A DNA stretch of 64,000 nucleotides from Muscardinus avellanarius (Eukaryota > Chordata > Mammalia > Rodentia > Gliridae). The DNA is taken from the NCBI GenBank assembly GCA_963383645.1, contig OY726560.1:24778300-24842299 (forward strand), given 5' to 3'. Shown in pieces: positions 36,277 to 47,297 of the stretch. A program made the translations under genes and the position numbers. Every line of letters starts with the position of its first letter. Positions within the stretch are counted from its first letter, which is position 1. Under the pieces are notes generated by a model. The model searched no databases. It was not told where the DNA came from and saw only the letters and a program-made list of their open reading frames with translations.

Positions 36277-36726
36277 GCAAACATCTTTTTTTATAAGGAT
36301 TTCAATCACCGTGATAAGCTCGTTTAAGTAACTGAGGAGTAAAGTTAGACGGATGTAGACACTGAGCAGGAATGCTGACATGGTAAGAGTCCACGCATTG
36401 TTGGGTTCTTACCTTGTGCTTCATCCTTTTCCTTCAGGCCATGCATAATTTTTAGGTAGTTACATTATAACACATCTTTAAATAGTGTGGATTTATATGA
36501 TAAAATATTGCAAGACATTGGCTCTTAATTTGCCTTTGATTTTAAGATTTAGATTACCTTGTCTTTAAGAATTCTCTTAATAGCACATCTGTAGAGCCCC
36601 CCCCCCCCTTAATCTGCTGGCAGATCTGGAGTTTTCAATTTTGAGTATGCCACAGCTTTACTTTCCAACTTTCAACTTACCCCACTCTTTTCAGCAGGGA
36701 CAATTCTTCATTCCTCTTTTGCAGGG

Positions 36727-36786
36727 AGAAGTATGTATGTATGTATGATGTATGTATGATGTATGTATGTATGATGTATGTATATA
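36727..36786. repeat. (ATGT)n imperfect microsatellite
   Basis: atgtatgtatgtatg interrupted three times by single-base shifts giving gatgtatg. Confidence 0.93.
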
Positions 36787-38240
36787 AATTATGAAAAAAA
36801 TTGGTGATTTTTTTTAATGGCAGGCAAAAAAATCAAGGTTGAAAAGAATGCTGGTTAATTATTCTGAACTGAAAGGCTTCAAATCTATTTGATCCTCCCA
36901 GTGAGTTTCAGGAGCCAGCAGACTAGTAGTCTAGTTTGGTTGATTGCCAGTGTAACTCCAGATATGGCATTTAAATATAAGACAGCATATTATTTTCAAT
37001 GTTTTCATATTTCAAGTTAAAACAAGAGAAGCCCAACAAATATGTTTTTTTTTTTTTAAAGAATAGTTATTGGGCAGTCTGCCTCAGTGAAGACAGTTTT
37101 AGCTCTAGGCACTTTAAATGTGACTGTTTTGCAAAGCAGATATCTGGAAAAAGTGAATGTGAATATACTGGTGCCAAACTTTGAACAGTTATTCAGTGTT
37201 TTTAAACCAGGCTCCCCTTTGCTCGAGAGAGGCTTAGCCAACTAAGACAATTGAAGAGGTTGAAGAGATTTATAAACTTTAGCTCATTTTTATAATCCTT
37301 CCAAAGTTTGTAGTCCCACCTCAGTTGCATCTAAGGGTGGCTTTTGTATTAGTAATTTGAGTTGACTTAGTGGTAGCTACCAGTTTGTCTTCGTAATCCA
37401 CTGGCTGCTTGCTGCTTCTCTTCAGTTGTAGGGTGTTTGCTTTTTAAACTGCAAATGCTTAAACGGTTCTTTCTTAAACGTCTCATTACACAGTTCTAAG
37501 CCCTTTTGTTGAATAATATCATAATTTAAAAGTAGTCCCCTCTCCAAAAGGATTTTCTCCTTGCCATTCATCTTTGGGGAATTCCCCAGGATATTTAACC
37601 ATTAACTCAGAAGCGCGTGTCATTGGTTGAAATTGCTGCTTTGGCTTTTGTTAAACATGATAATTTTAGAACAAAAGCAGAGCGCATCTAACTCTGGACC
37701 AACTCCCCAAAGTTGCCAGTGAATGTCTGCTTCTTCACTAACCTGCTTTAATATGCAATAAGGTTTTTGGACTCTATATCAGGGAGGCCTCCCCACTTTT
37801 ATTTTTCTTCTTCTTTTTGTTTCTTTGGCCTTGATCCTCTCCTTTTGAGGTACGACCCTTCCTGTGTTCAGGAGTAAACCCTATCTCTGCTTTTATGCCT
37901 TTTAGACTCCAGCCAGGAAATTGAGTACTGGCTGGATGGGAGGACGCAAAGAGCCAGAGCCATGGGCTGCGGCAAGGCGCCGGCACCGCACCCTGTTCCC
38001 ACACCGCAGTGTGGAGCTAAGCGGGGTCTCCTGTGCTCACCTCCCCAGTCTAACTCTGGAGAAAGACTAAGGCATCCATGGAATAAGGGCTTCCCCTGGG
38101 ATTGCCACAGGCCAGAGGGGCCAGTAGGTGACAGCTGGTGTGGCACTCAGCCCTGGCTGATGGTGACTGCCAGGAGTGTGGTAGTGGGACAGTCTGCTGT
38201 TCTTCCTAACCCTACTTAGTTTTACCATGATTTTCTTTAA

Positions 38241-38426
38241 GGGGGGGGGTGGTACTATGTGTGGAACCCAGGGGCTTTCTACCTCTGAGCCATACTCCCA
38301 GAACTATTTTATGTTTTATTTGGAAACAGTATCTCACTAAGTAGCTGAGGCTGGCTTTGGACCTGCACAGTCCTGTCTCAGCCTCCCAAATACTGGGATT
38401 ACAAGTGAGCGCCACCACCCAGGCTT
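38241..38426 (-). repeat. B1-dID-type SINE
   Basis: G run, tggtactatgtgtggaaccc to gccaccacccaggctt; variant 'atactcccagaact'. Confidence 0.9.
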
Positions 38427-38817
38427 ACCAGGAAACTTTTTGCAGGGGTTGGTTTCACACTCTGAAAAGTCACATGGGAGGAGGAAGGAAAGCCGTGAGT
38501 GGAGGACGATGAGGGCTACACATCTGTGTCAAGGTTAGAGTGAGACACCGACCTACAGACCTGAGAGTCTCCAGATACAGACTGGTCCACACAGCTCACT
38601 GTGAGTCTTACCTCTTGCTCCTTAGCTAGTATGTAGTAACAACATAGCTTTCCTTAAAAATGGAATCAACTGCTGTCATGTTCTAGACTGGGCTTTGGTG
38701 TACCTAGGCTCACTTTTGAGCTTTAGCACCCCATCCCTAACTTTTCAAGGCTCACTTTTAGGGTCCTTCCTTCTGTGTGATATCTCCTTTTATATGTTTA
38801 ATTTGCTTTTTTAAAAA

Positions 38818-38983
38818 ATGTGTGTGTGGTACTAGACATTGAATCCAGGGTTACTCCACCACTGAGCTATATCCCTAGCCCTTTTTACTTTTTATTTTTG
38901 AACGAGGATCTCGCTAAGGTACTGAAGCTGTGGGTCAGCCTCCCAAGTACTGGGATTCCTGGAATGCACCACCATGTTTGGCT
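38818..38983 (-). repeat. Divergent SINE
   Basis: gtggtactagacattgaatc to caccatgtttggctt. Confidence 0.82.
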
Positions 38984-39322
38984 TGTGACTATTTTTAAAT
39001 TCTTACTATCAGGGCAGAAAATACAAATCAAGATAGTGTCCTAAAACTTTTCAAAGAATAGGCCCAACACAAATTTTATTTTGCAATGGTGAAATTCCAG
39101 TGTGTTGAAGATTTTTAAAAGCAGTTTTGTTAGGTTGCCTGTTGCTGCTCTTAACCCTCTAATTTTATATTCATTTAAGATATTTAGGTGAAATAAAAGC
39201 CCTTATGTAGAAATCAATATATTGGAGCTGGATTTATTTACACTTTGAGGAGCCTCTTGTGCTGCATCATACAGGCTTCAGATTGCTAACACTTCTCCAA
39301 TTTAGAGAAATACTTTATTTTC

Positions 39323-39391
39323 CTCCCTCCTTCCTTCCTTCCTTCCTTCCTTCCTTCCTTCCTTCCTTCCTTCCTTACTTACTTACTTACT
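39323..39391. repeat. (TTCC)n then (TTAC)n microsatellite
   Basis: About 12 TTCC units and 4 TTAC units directly joined to the tail of the next antisense SINE. Confidence 0.96.
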
Positions 39392-39586
39392 GGGGATTGA
39401 ACCCAGGGGCATTCTACCTTGAGCTACATACACCCTCAGCTCTATTTCTTATTTTTTTATTTTAAGACAGGGCCTTTCTTAGTTGTGGAGGACCTCACTA
39501 AGTAGCCAAGGCTGTCCCTGAACCACGATCCTCCTGTCTCTGCCTCCCAAGTACTGGGATTACAAGTGGCATCACTACACCGGCTT
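39392..39586 (-). repeat. B1-dID-type SINE
   Basis: tggggattgaacccaggggc to atcactacaccggctt. Confidence 0.9.
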
Positions 39587-40098
39587 CATTTTCATTCTTG
39601 TCCTTTTTGGAGGGCCATAAAATAGGTGAGGTGCTGGATAAGAAAGAGTTAGGAGGTTGATTACATATTTTGGGGTTTGTTTTTTAACCTCGTGTATTCT
39701 GAAATGCTTCTATAAAATCTACCTATTGAGGCTATTTGAGGGGAGTCTTAGCAAGATTACAGAATAATTTTCAGAGAAATGAATCGATTTTAAATCATAC
39801 TGTATACTAGAGGTCCTGCTTAGCTAATAGACAAATCATTTATAATTAGCATATCCAGTGAATAGCATGGAGTCCCAGCATTTTGACTGGGATGAACTTT
39901 TCAGATCCCTTTGGAGATGAGGAAACTAAATATCTAAGAAGAATCATGGGCTAACTGGACAGCAGCTGACCCCCACTGGGGAACGTTGGCTGGCGTGAGA
40001 ACTTCCATCTGCAGATTCTTTTCTTTCTAGTATTGCCATTTGGTAGAATAGAACCTTGTCACATACCTACTTGTATACTACTTTGTGTGTGTGTGTGG

Positions 40099-40303
40099 GG
40101 GGGGGGACTGGGAATGGAACCCAGGGGCATTCTATGTAAAAGCTACACCCCCAACCCTATTTTTTTATTCTTTATTTTGAAACAGGGTCTCACTGAGTTG
40201 CACAGGGCCTCACTAAGTAGCTGAGGCTGTTCCCGAAACATGATCCTCCTGTCTCAACCTCCCAAATGCTGGGATTACAAGCGTGCTCCACCACACCCGG
40301 CTT
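40099..40303 (-). repeat. Full-length SINE
   Basis: gactgggaatggaacccagg to tccaccacacccggctt; a GT tract and G run (40084-40106) form its tail side. Confidence 0.92.
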
Positions 40304-40324
40304 GCACAGTACATGTTTTGCAAG

Positions 40325-40383
40325 TATGTGTGTGCGTGCGTGCGTGCGTGCTTGCGTGCGTGTGTGTGTGTGTGTGTGTGTGT
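40325..40383. repeat. (TGCG)n / (TG)n microsatellite
   Basis: tgtgtgcgtgcgtgcgtgcg then pure TG to 40383, between two antisense SINEs. Confidence 0.95.
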
Positions 40384-40389
40384 TTTACA

Positions 40390-40576
40390 GGCTTTAGAAA
40401 CCAGAAGCATCCTACCTCTGACCTATATCCCAGCCCTATTTTAGGTTTTATTTTTAAATAGGGTCTAAGTTGCTCAAGGTTTTGCAAAGTTGCTGAGGCT
40501 GGCCTCAAACCTGCTATTCTTCTGCTTCAGCCTCCCAGGTACTGAGATTACAGGCATGCAGCACCATACTTGGCTA
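40390..40576 (-). repeat. Divergent SINE
   Basis: ggctttagaaaccagaagca to caccatacttggct. Older than the neighbour at 40099 by divergence. Confidence 0.82.
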
Positions 40577-42588
40577 AGTACCAATTTTTAAGAAATCATT
40601 TTATAAAATTTTATGTGTTGTCAGTTGTTTGGTAATCTTTCCCCATTCTCTCTTTCCCTTTCAGATAAATAGCTAATTTAATTTTCACTTCTGTTTTATT
40701 TATAGTATTTGGAAGTTTTATTTGTAAGTTAAATTTGATTAAAATTTGTTGATCAATTATTTTATTTTGATTTGAGAGACTCTTGAATATTTTAAAACAA
40801 AAAGAGACCACAGCAATCATTCTATCCCACTTCCCAATTTATGTGATTGTTATGAACCCATTAAACTGCTGAAGAGAAAGGAGATTTTCTTACATGCCAG
40901 AGAAATAAAATATTGAGATAATTGATTTAAATTGTGATTTTTATAGTGTTTCAGGCTGTCATATTGTGTATGAAATAGATTTTCAAGGTTGTGGTACTTT
41001 TAATATTAGTTAGAATATAGCATAGGTTATAAAGCTTTCCTTTCATATGTTATTTATAAATCTGCAGAAACATAAGTATAAGATGATGTCTGGTGTACTT
41101 GTATCACCCCTCTCCCATACTCTTTAAATACAAGCAAGATGATAAACAATGCTAGTCAACTGCCTTTATATTAATGCCCTTTTCCTTTTTATGAATGAAC
41201 GGGCACACTTTTCAAAACCATTGCTTGCACTGTCGAACGTCTCGTCTCGACAGTAGTACAGCTTCCACCTCAGTTGTAGTTTGTTATGAGTTTAAAAATT
41301 GGTTCTTCCATCAACAGTTATAGAAGAACTTCTTTCTTTGGATCTTTTTCCTTAGTTTTTCTATATGTCAAAAGAAACATACAAAAAAGTGCATAATTTT
41401 TAAGTAGTTGATGAGTCGGCTGCTGTCTTTTAACATGAGAAATATAGCTGTCTTGGAATAAGAGATTTATAGTTCCTCTGCCTAGTAACAAGTGATGATA
41501 AACCAGGCTCTGCATCTGAGGAAGGCTGTCTATGCATTGTGATCCGCAGTCTTGTTTACTTTGTAAACCATAGCACTGTAACCAAAGCAGTGGCAAACAG
41601 AAAACTTCACTAAGAGTTTTTAAAATAAATGGATCAGGTTCAGAATTAAGCAGATATGGTTGCTCCACGTGACCATGCATTCATTGTGATAGCAATAGTT
41701 TGAATATTATGTTAACTATAAAACTTCCCTTCACTGTGGATTTGCTATGCATTATTGAGCTATAATGCTTCTCAGTGTCATTTATTACATTGTCAGTTTA
41801 TACCTCCTTCTAGAAATACTGCTTTAAATTAATGATAAACATTACAGTCATTAACTTAACCAAAGTAAGTCATTAAACCTTTTTATTGCAAGCACATGAT
41901 GATTGAAATATAACTCATTTTAATAAAAAAAAATGGTGTCTGTTATTTAGCACAAAGGAGCACACGGACAAAAACAAATTCATTTTCAATTTTAGCATAT
42001 GCAGCAGGGGGCACCAGAAGAAGGCAAAAATGAATTCTTGAATTTTTTAAATGAGCAGTAGCCTGTATCCTGTTCATATATAGAAAACATGGTAGTTGAT
42101 TAAAATCCCCTTAGTTTTCTTCATGATTTTAACTTCTCAGTTCTAATAGCAGTGTTGAGGAAAAGAATTAATATTCTTACTTATTAATCCAGGTGAAACT
42201 TCTTATACCAATCAGTTTAGTAACAAGAATTTTAGCACAAAAAATTTCCTAAATATGTACTATTTTTGGAGCTTTTTAAAGAGAGGAGTGTAAGCCACAT
42301 TTAATAATTCCTTGTGAGAACAGGGCATTAATGTTGTGTTTTTAATACCTTTTATATGAATTTTTTTTCTTTACCAGTAAAGGAAAGCCCCAATGATTTG
42401 AAATTATTTGAAAGCTTAATTTTGTTCTCTTTATATGTGAGCCAAATGATTCTTAAATCTGGAAACCTGTTGTTCCTGATGGCTAATAAATAGTTACATA
42501 AAATTTGTTTCCAGCAAGGCTTATTTTTAATGTGGGTGGCATTATTAAATAGTTTTATTTTTCTTTTACTCTCCTCTCTGACATCTAG
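40577..42588. other. Repeat-poor block before exon 3
   Basis: No interspersed repeat recognised over 2 kb. It holds a CpG-containing inverted repeat (41229-41254) and the CTCF-like motif, and ends in the exon 3 acceptor. Confidence 0.65.
42001..42015 (+). promoter_or_regulatory. CTCF-like motif in EIF3H intron 2
   Basis: GCAGCAGGGGGCACC agrees with the usual 15-base CTCF core at 14 positions. It lies in a repeat-poor block, 573 bp before exon 3, not inside a SINE. Only the core is evaluated here; occupancy is not known. Confidence 0.5.
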
Positions 42589-42756
42589 TTCAGTATCAGA
42601 TGGAAATGATGCGGAGCCTTCGCCATGTAAACATTGACCATCTCCACGTGGGCTGGTACCAGTCCACATACTATGGCTCTTTCGTCACCCGGGCCCTCCT
42701 GGATTCACAGTTCAGTTACCAGCATGCCATTGAAGAATCTGTTGTTCTCATTTACG
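42589..42756 (+). CDS. EIF3H: eIF3h exon 3 (residues 98-152), MPN domain
   Basis: The 168-nt exon completes a split Val codon, encodes 55 residues beginning [10 protein letters not shown] and ends with the first base of an Asp codon. The acceptor follows a pyrimidine-rich run (AG at 42587-42588) and the donor is acg|gttagt. The segment carries the degenerate metal-site region of the MPN domain. The two histidines of the JAMM signature are kept (His114-Leu-His116). The expected Ser and Asp are Tyr124 and Ser127, as in a non-catalytic MPN subunit. A second AG five bases into the exon (42592-42593) makes a tandem acceptor. The upstream one is chosen because it leaves the phase needed for the conserved Glu-Val-Gln junction. 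Exon number is inferred from the human gene. Confidence 0.96.
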
Positions 42757-44266
42757 GTTAGTAGGAGGTTCCTTTATTATTCATTTCTTTCCTTAATATT
42801 ATTACTACTATTTTAGCTTTCTGTCTTTTGCCTCTAAGAGCAGCCTGGCAGGCCTTCTCAAGTAAATACCAACCCTGTTTCTGCAGCAGCCTCAGCAGCA
42901 GCTAAGTCTAGACAGGGTTTCCTTCTTTCTGTTTATTTTTCTTGCTATCAGAGCCCTGATGTGTACATTTTGGAATGCTGGAGTAGCTGCTTCATTTTTA
43001 TTCCTCCATCTCCCCTCCCTCATTGAGGGGCTGGTGGAACTAGACCAGATGTCTAACAAACCCCGGTTGCTGGAGTGTCTGGCTCTGTACGTGACTGACC
43101 AGTCATAACACCGTGCGCCAAGCTTTTTATACCTCTGACAGCAGCGTACAAAACCTGGACTGTTTCTCAGCACAAAGATTTTTTTCTTTTCGGCCTATTT
43201 AATGGTGTTTCCTCAAGCTCTCCAGACCAGATGTTCTGTGCTGTATCAGAACTGTAGGCAATTTAACAGCTTTATAGCCTCCCCCCTCCCCAAACACTCA
43301 CAGTTTGCCATATCTGGCAGACTCGCATATAGTTTCCAGCTGAGAAGTAAATGTAACGTCCTGAGTATCTGTCAGAAAAAATACTAATGAATACGATCAA
43401 TCTTATGAGCTGCCCCAAAATTGTTTCAGTATGTTAACAATTGGATTACAGTAAAGAACAAGTTGTTAAAGTGTACTTATATTGGCTGGAAACATTGCAT
43501 CATCAGACCTTGATGAATTTTCCACTTGTTTCAATCTATTTTGGTTTTCATTTTATCACCTATTGCTAAAAGTTTCACTGTGTTAAGTTTCAGACAACAT
43601 GAATGTTAACACAGGTTTTAGGCGAATATTGGCATGCCAGAGCCATTATCATGCGGCAAGCGCTAAGCTCCCTTACTCTTGGAGCGTTTAAACAGTTAGT
43701 TTTGACAAAAATTGTTTCTCTGAAACTAGAAAGATACTTTTGTGATAGCACTTTGACTTAGTGGTTTTGTTTTTACAATCTGCTCTAATTAAGAAATGTG
43801 AACAGTGGTTATTAGGTTGTATAAATTCTGTTTGCATGACTATTCATTTTAAATTAGTTGATTAAAGAACTACACAAGTACATGCAGGGATTTTCATGTT
43901 TAGTATTCATCAGTATTTTCCTCATAATCATATAAGATGTATAGACTGTGTCACATTTCATTTTCAACAAGATAACTGGTTCTGGCTGAGGAATGGGTTT
44001 CAAAATATCTTAACCATATTTTGAATCTCCTATCTGTATTTTGGGGAGGAAGTTACTGTTCTTATTAAGTAGGATAGATCCCTATACTTTTGCTTATTGC
44101 TTATTGTAAATGGCTTAAATCTGCCTCGTGTTGTTTTCTGATTATTTATTTTAATCTTAATTTTGCAAAGATCATGTTGTAAGTAACAGTATTCCTAGAA
44201 CCAGTGTCATTCGGCAGTGGTGGTGACAGAAATCTTAGTAATTACTTTCTCTTTTCCTTATTCGAG
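42757..44266 (+). other. EIF3H: EIF3H intron 3
   Basis: About 1.5 kb with no interspersed repeat that I recognise, unusual for this gene. It holds a CAG/CAGC-rich patch at 42880-42905 and a complex CpG-containing block near 43640-43700 containing ggcatgcc. Confidence 0.9.
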
Positions 44267-44366
44267 ATCCCATAAAAACCGCCCAAGGGTCTCTCTCACT
44301 GAAGGCATACAGACTGACTCCTAAACTGATGGAAGTTTGTAAAGAGAAGGATTTTTCCCCTGAAGC
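44267..44366 (+). CDS. EIF3H: eIF3h exon 4 (residues 153-186)
   Basis: The 100-nt exon completes Asp153 and runs [20 protein letters not shown] onwards to a split Ala186 codon. The acceptor is ttcgag|at and the donor gc|gtaagt, a strong consensus. With the flanking split codons it gives exactly 34 residues with no stop. It encodes the last strands and helix of the MPN core and the link to the C-terminal helices. Ser183 followed by Pro is present, the position reported as a phosphorylation site of human eIF3h, so the regulatory residue is conserved here. The polypyrimidine tract (attactttctcttttccttattc) is good although the base before AG is G rather than C or T. Confidence 0.96.
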
Positions 44367-45459
44367 GTAAGTGTTTGGGCCCATGAGGTGTATGGTAAAG
44401 GACTGGGTATTTTCTTTTAAAACTTCCTGGCTCCTTGGTTGTGCTGTGGTCGTGCTTTTGCCTTGTGGGCTGTAGGAGTCTTCTGCATGCCGAGTGCCAC
44501 CTGACTTCTCCCTTCCATGTTTAAGTTAGTCTTTGTGGAATGTTTCATCTCCTGTTCTCACCAAGGGTGATTCACTTAGAGTGGGAATTAATTAGATGAT
44601 ATTGAAAAGATAAGTGATAGAAAAGGGAGATTGAAAGAGTGGTCAGCGGCTATCAGACTATAAGCTCTGGGTCAGAGTGCCTGTAAGGTACATGTCTTGT
44701 TATTCTGAGTTCTTTGATGAATAAGCCACATTCTTGATTCTTTAATGAATATGGCTTATTGGAAATTTTTTGGGTGATGATTATGCAGAGAATCAATTGA
44801 TGGAGATATTTTGTGATCTTTCTTAATCGAATTGTAATATTGACATTTTAAAATGTAAATATTTAAAATTGTACCATTTTCTATTGTGGAAATTTTACTT
44901 CTTATGAAACCAGAGCTTTGACTTTATGTATGACGATTGACTTCGAGTTTCCCATTTGTCTCCTAAAAAATAAATGTACGCAGTTTCTAAAAAGAAAAGC
45001 TAATTCATGAACAATTGGTGGGTATGGAGTCACAGCTGAACCGTGAAAAACTATGTTTATGCAGTGTTCTGCATGATTGTATGTGGAGTCTTTTGTGACT
45101 GTTGTAATAGTTGCCAACCTTTTTAGCTCAGTATGTTTTAAAAATAAGTTTTCTAAAAAATATAGAATATTCTCTTTTCTAGCTATTTTTGTTATAGATT
45201 ATGTAGCATAATTTACTGGGACATTTACATTTTAGTATAAATAAAATTTTAAGGATACCTGATTAAAAAGAATTTTTTTGCCAATTTTTTCCCCTCTGTT
45301 TATAGTTCAGATTTATTTAGATTATTTTGAAAAATGATACTCAAATCACTTAAAGAATACTGGTGAAACTGATCTTGAAGAGGGCCTATATATATGAAAT
45401 AGTTGATTTAACACTTACTTCTGACCACCAGACTAAAGTATTTTTAATATACTTCACAG
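44367..45459 (+). other. EIF3H: EIF3H intron 4
   Basis: About 1.1 kb, repeat-free by eye, AT-rich in its second half. No additional exon or RNA gene is seen. Confidence 0.9.
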
Positions 45460-45609
45460 ATTGAAAAAGGCAAATATCACCTTTGAGCACATGTTTGAAG
45501 AAGTACCAATTGTAATTAAAAATTCACATCTGATCAATGTCCTAATGTGGGAGCTTGAGAAGAAGTCAGCTGTAGCAGATAAACATGAACTGCTCAGCCT
45601 TGCTAGTAG
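45460..45609 (+). CDS. EIF3H: eIF3h exon 5 (residues 187-236)
   Basis: The 150-nt exon provides the last base of the Ala186 codon, then [20 protein letters not shown] and onward to the first two bases of the Ser236 codon. The acceptor is acttcacag and the donor ag|gtaagt. This part of eIF3h starts the C-terminal helical region that packs into the eIF3 helical bundle with the other PCI/MPN subunits. The tract before the acceptor is only moderately pyrimidine-rich (tttttaatatacttcacag). There are no frameshifts and no internal stop. A large pyrimidine microsatellite starts about 360 bp downstream in the next intron. Confidence 0.96.
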
Positions 45610-45967
45610 GTAAGTGGCCCTGTCTAATGAAAAGTAGCCTTTTTAATCACCTTTTGCAAAAGATTCTTGTACATAGTTTATCCTTGAGAAACAAGAAAAA
45701 TTATTGAAGACTGTTTTGAGTTGACTAAGATGTATGTAATAACATGTAGTGTTTGTCAGGTCCTGTTAAGATCCTAGAAAGCCACTAAACTGATAAAGCA
45801 AAACATGTTGTTTGAATATTAACTGCTTTGTGTACAAGAACCGCTGCGGCCTTCTTTGCTCTGTCATTTGTACTTTATATGGTCAGTGCTGATGGAGGAA
45901 GGTTTTTGTTTTAATTTGGCTCAGCCTTATTTACTGTATACTATTATGATATTCAGGGACAGAAAGG

Positions 45968-46093
45968 CCCCCTCCCCTCCCCTCCCCTCCCCTCCCCTCC
46001 CCTCCCCTCCCCTCCCCTCCCCTCCCCTCCTTCCTCCCTCCCTCCCTCCCTCCCTCCCTCCCTCCCTCCCTCCCTCCCTCCGTTCCTTCCTTC
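45968..46093. repeat. (CCCCT)n / (CCCT)n pyrimidine microsatellite
   Basis: About 12 CCCCT units then about 14 CCCT units and CTTC, continuous with the tail of the next antisense SINE. The template strand is G-rich. Confidence 0.97.
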
Positions 46094-46094
46094 A

Positions 46095-46287
46095 TCCTGG
46101 GGATTGAGCCCAGGGTGTTCTACTCCAAGCCACATCCTCAGACCTATTTTATTCTTTATTTTAAAACAGGATTTTCCTAAGTTGCTGAGGGTCTTGCTAG
46201 GTTGCTGAGGCTAGCCTCGAACCTGCAGTCCTCTTCTTTCAGCCTGCCAAGCTCCGGGATTTCAGGTGTCTTCCACTACACTCAGCA
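46095..46287 (-). repeat. Divergent SINE
   Basis: tcctggggattgagcccagg to ccactacactcagc. Confidence 0.85.
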
Positions 46288-46569
46288 TAGAAATGCTTCT
46301 TTCTTTATTGGTTGCACTTGCCCATGTTCAGATGCAGACTTTGTCAATAGTAAACTTCCAGTTATTTGAGTATTCAATTCAAATGAGAATTTTTAAAACT
46401 GATACTGGCTTTTGCTCTTAGACAGTGGTGACATGATAGTCTGTACTGTTGTACAGACTATCTTGTTGCTGTTAGTGAAATAATACATATTATATTGCTA
46501 AAATGTTGAGGCATTCTAAAACAGATTTTTTTTTTTTAATGAAATTAATGCCCCTCCAACTTTTTATTT

Positions 46570-46636
46570 TTTCAGTGCGGAGACTGAACTGAACTGATGG
46601 TCTAGCACTTTACCACTTAACTACACCCCCAGCCCC
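46570..46636 (-). repeat. ID-type SINE fragment
   Basis: tttcagtgcggagactgaac, 'ggtctagcactttacc', ends acacccccagcccc. Confidence 0.65.
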
Positions 46637-46783
46637 AAATCTCATTATCTTAGCAGAAATGTGGGCAAAGTCACACATTATATTCTTTCTCTTATGCCCT
46701 TGTTAGTGATTTTTTTGTGGTAGGAGGAGACTAGCAGCAGGACTGTAATATAAAATAGAATGGGCAGGCAGATAATCAGTCAG

Positions 46784-46875
46784 TGTTTTTTTTTTTGTTT
46801 TTTTTTTTTGTTTTTTTTTTCTGAAAGAAACAAGCTGTGTTTTTTTTGTTTGTTTTTGTTTTTGTTTTTTTTTTA
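46784..46875. repeat. T-rich low-complexity tract
   Basis: Three long T runs broken by single G or GT. Confidence 0.93.
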
Positions 46876-47073
46876 ACAACCAGTTTGAAGCAGAAGTTTG
46901 ATTAGCAGATTTCTAGTTATCCTGGGGGGGCATGCCTTGTACTTACCCAATATAAGACAAATGAGATGAGCTCAGAAGGACCAGTGACCACAGTGTTCTC
47001 TGTGCTCTGGCCTGGGTAGGCTGTGCTTGAAGTGCTACTTTCCATTGCATGGACCCATCAGAACGATGACTAG

Positions 47074-47297
47074 AGCTGGGTGTGGTGGCGCACGTTTGTA
47101 ACCCCAATTTTGGGAGGCTGAAACAGGAGGATTGCAGTTCATAAACAGCCTCAGCTACTTAGTGAGGCCCTTTGCAACTCAGCGAGACCCTGTTTCAAAA
47201 TAAAGAATAAAATACAGGGCTGTGGGTGGTGGGTATAGCTCGGAGGTAGAATGCCCCTGGGTTCCATCCCCAGTACCCCCCCCCAAAAAAAAAAGAA
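47074..47297 (+). repeat. B1-dID-type SINE
   Basis: agctgggtgtggtggcgcac to ccatccccagtaccccc; C run then A tail. A small 'gtgggtgg' duplication lies in the ID half. Confidence 0.93.

Larger units (their letters stand above)
1..42588 (+). other. EIF3H: EIF3H intron 2 (partial)
   Basis: The stretch has no supported exon. It ends with a pyrimidine tract (ttttatttttcttttactctcctctctg) and the tandem AGs of exon 3. About two thirds of it is outside the repeats I can name. The longest repeat-poor blocks are 1-1836, 9356-10792, 11451-13094, 18246-20316, 27110-28635, 29328-31734, 34035-35667, 36277-38240 and 40577-42588. I see no conserved reading frame in them. Some carry CpG-containing, complex sequence that may be regulatory (see findings). 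The intron number is inferred from the human gene. Confidence 0.85.

Noticed and set aside
41318..41680. 120-codon open frame on the minus strand
   Set aside because: No recognisable family, no splice or promoter context; it lies in the repeat-poor block before exon 3.
1..42588. EIF3H exons 1 and 2 within the long upstream stretch
   Set aside because: I looked for sequence encoding the start of the MPN domain and the acidic run before Val97 and found no match. They are presumably upstream of the window.
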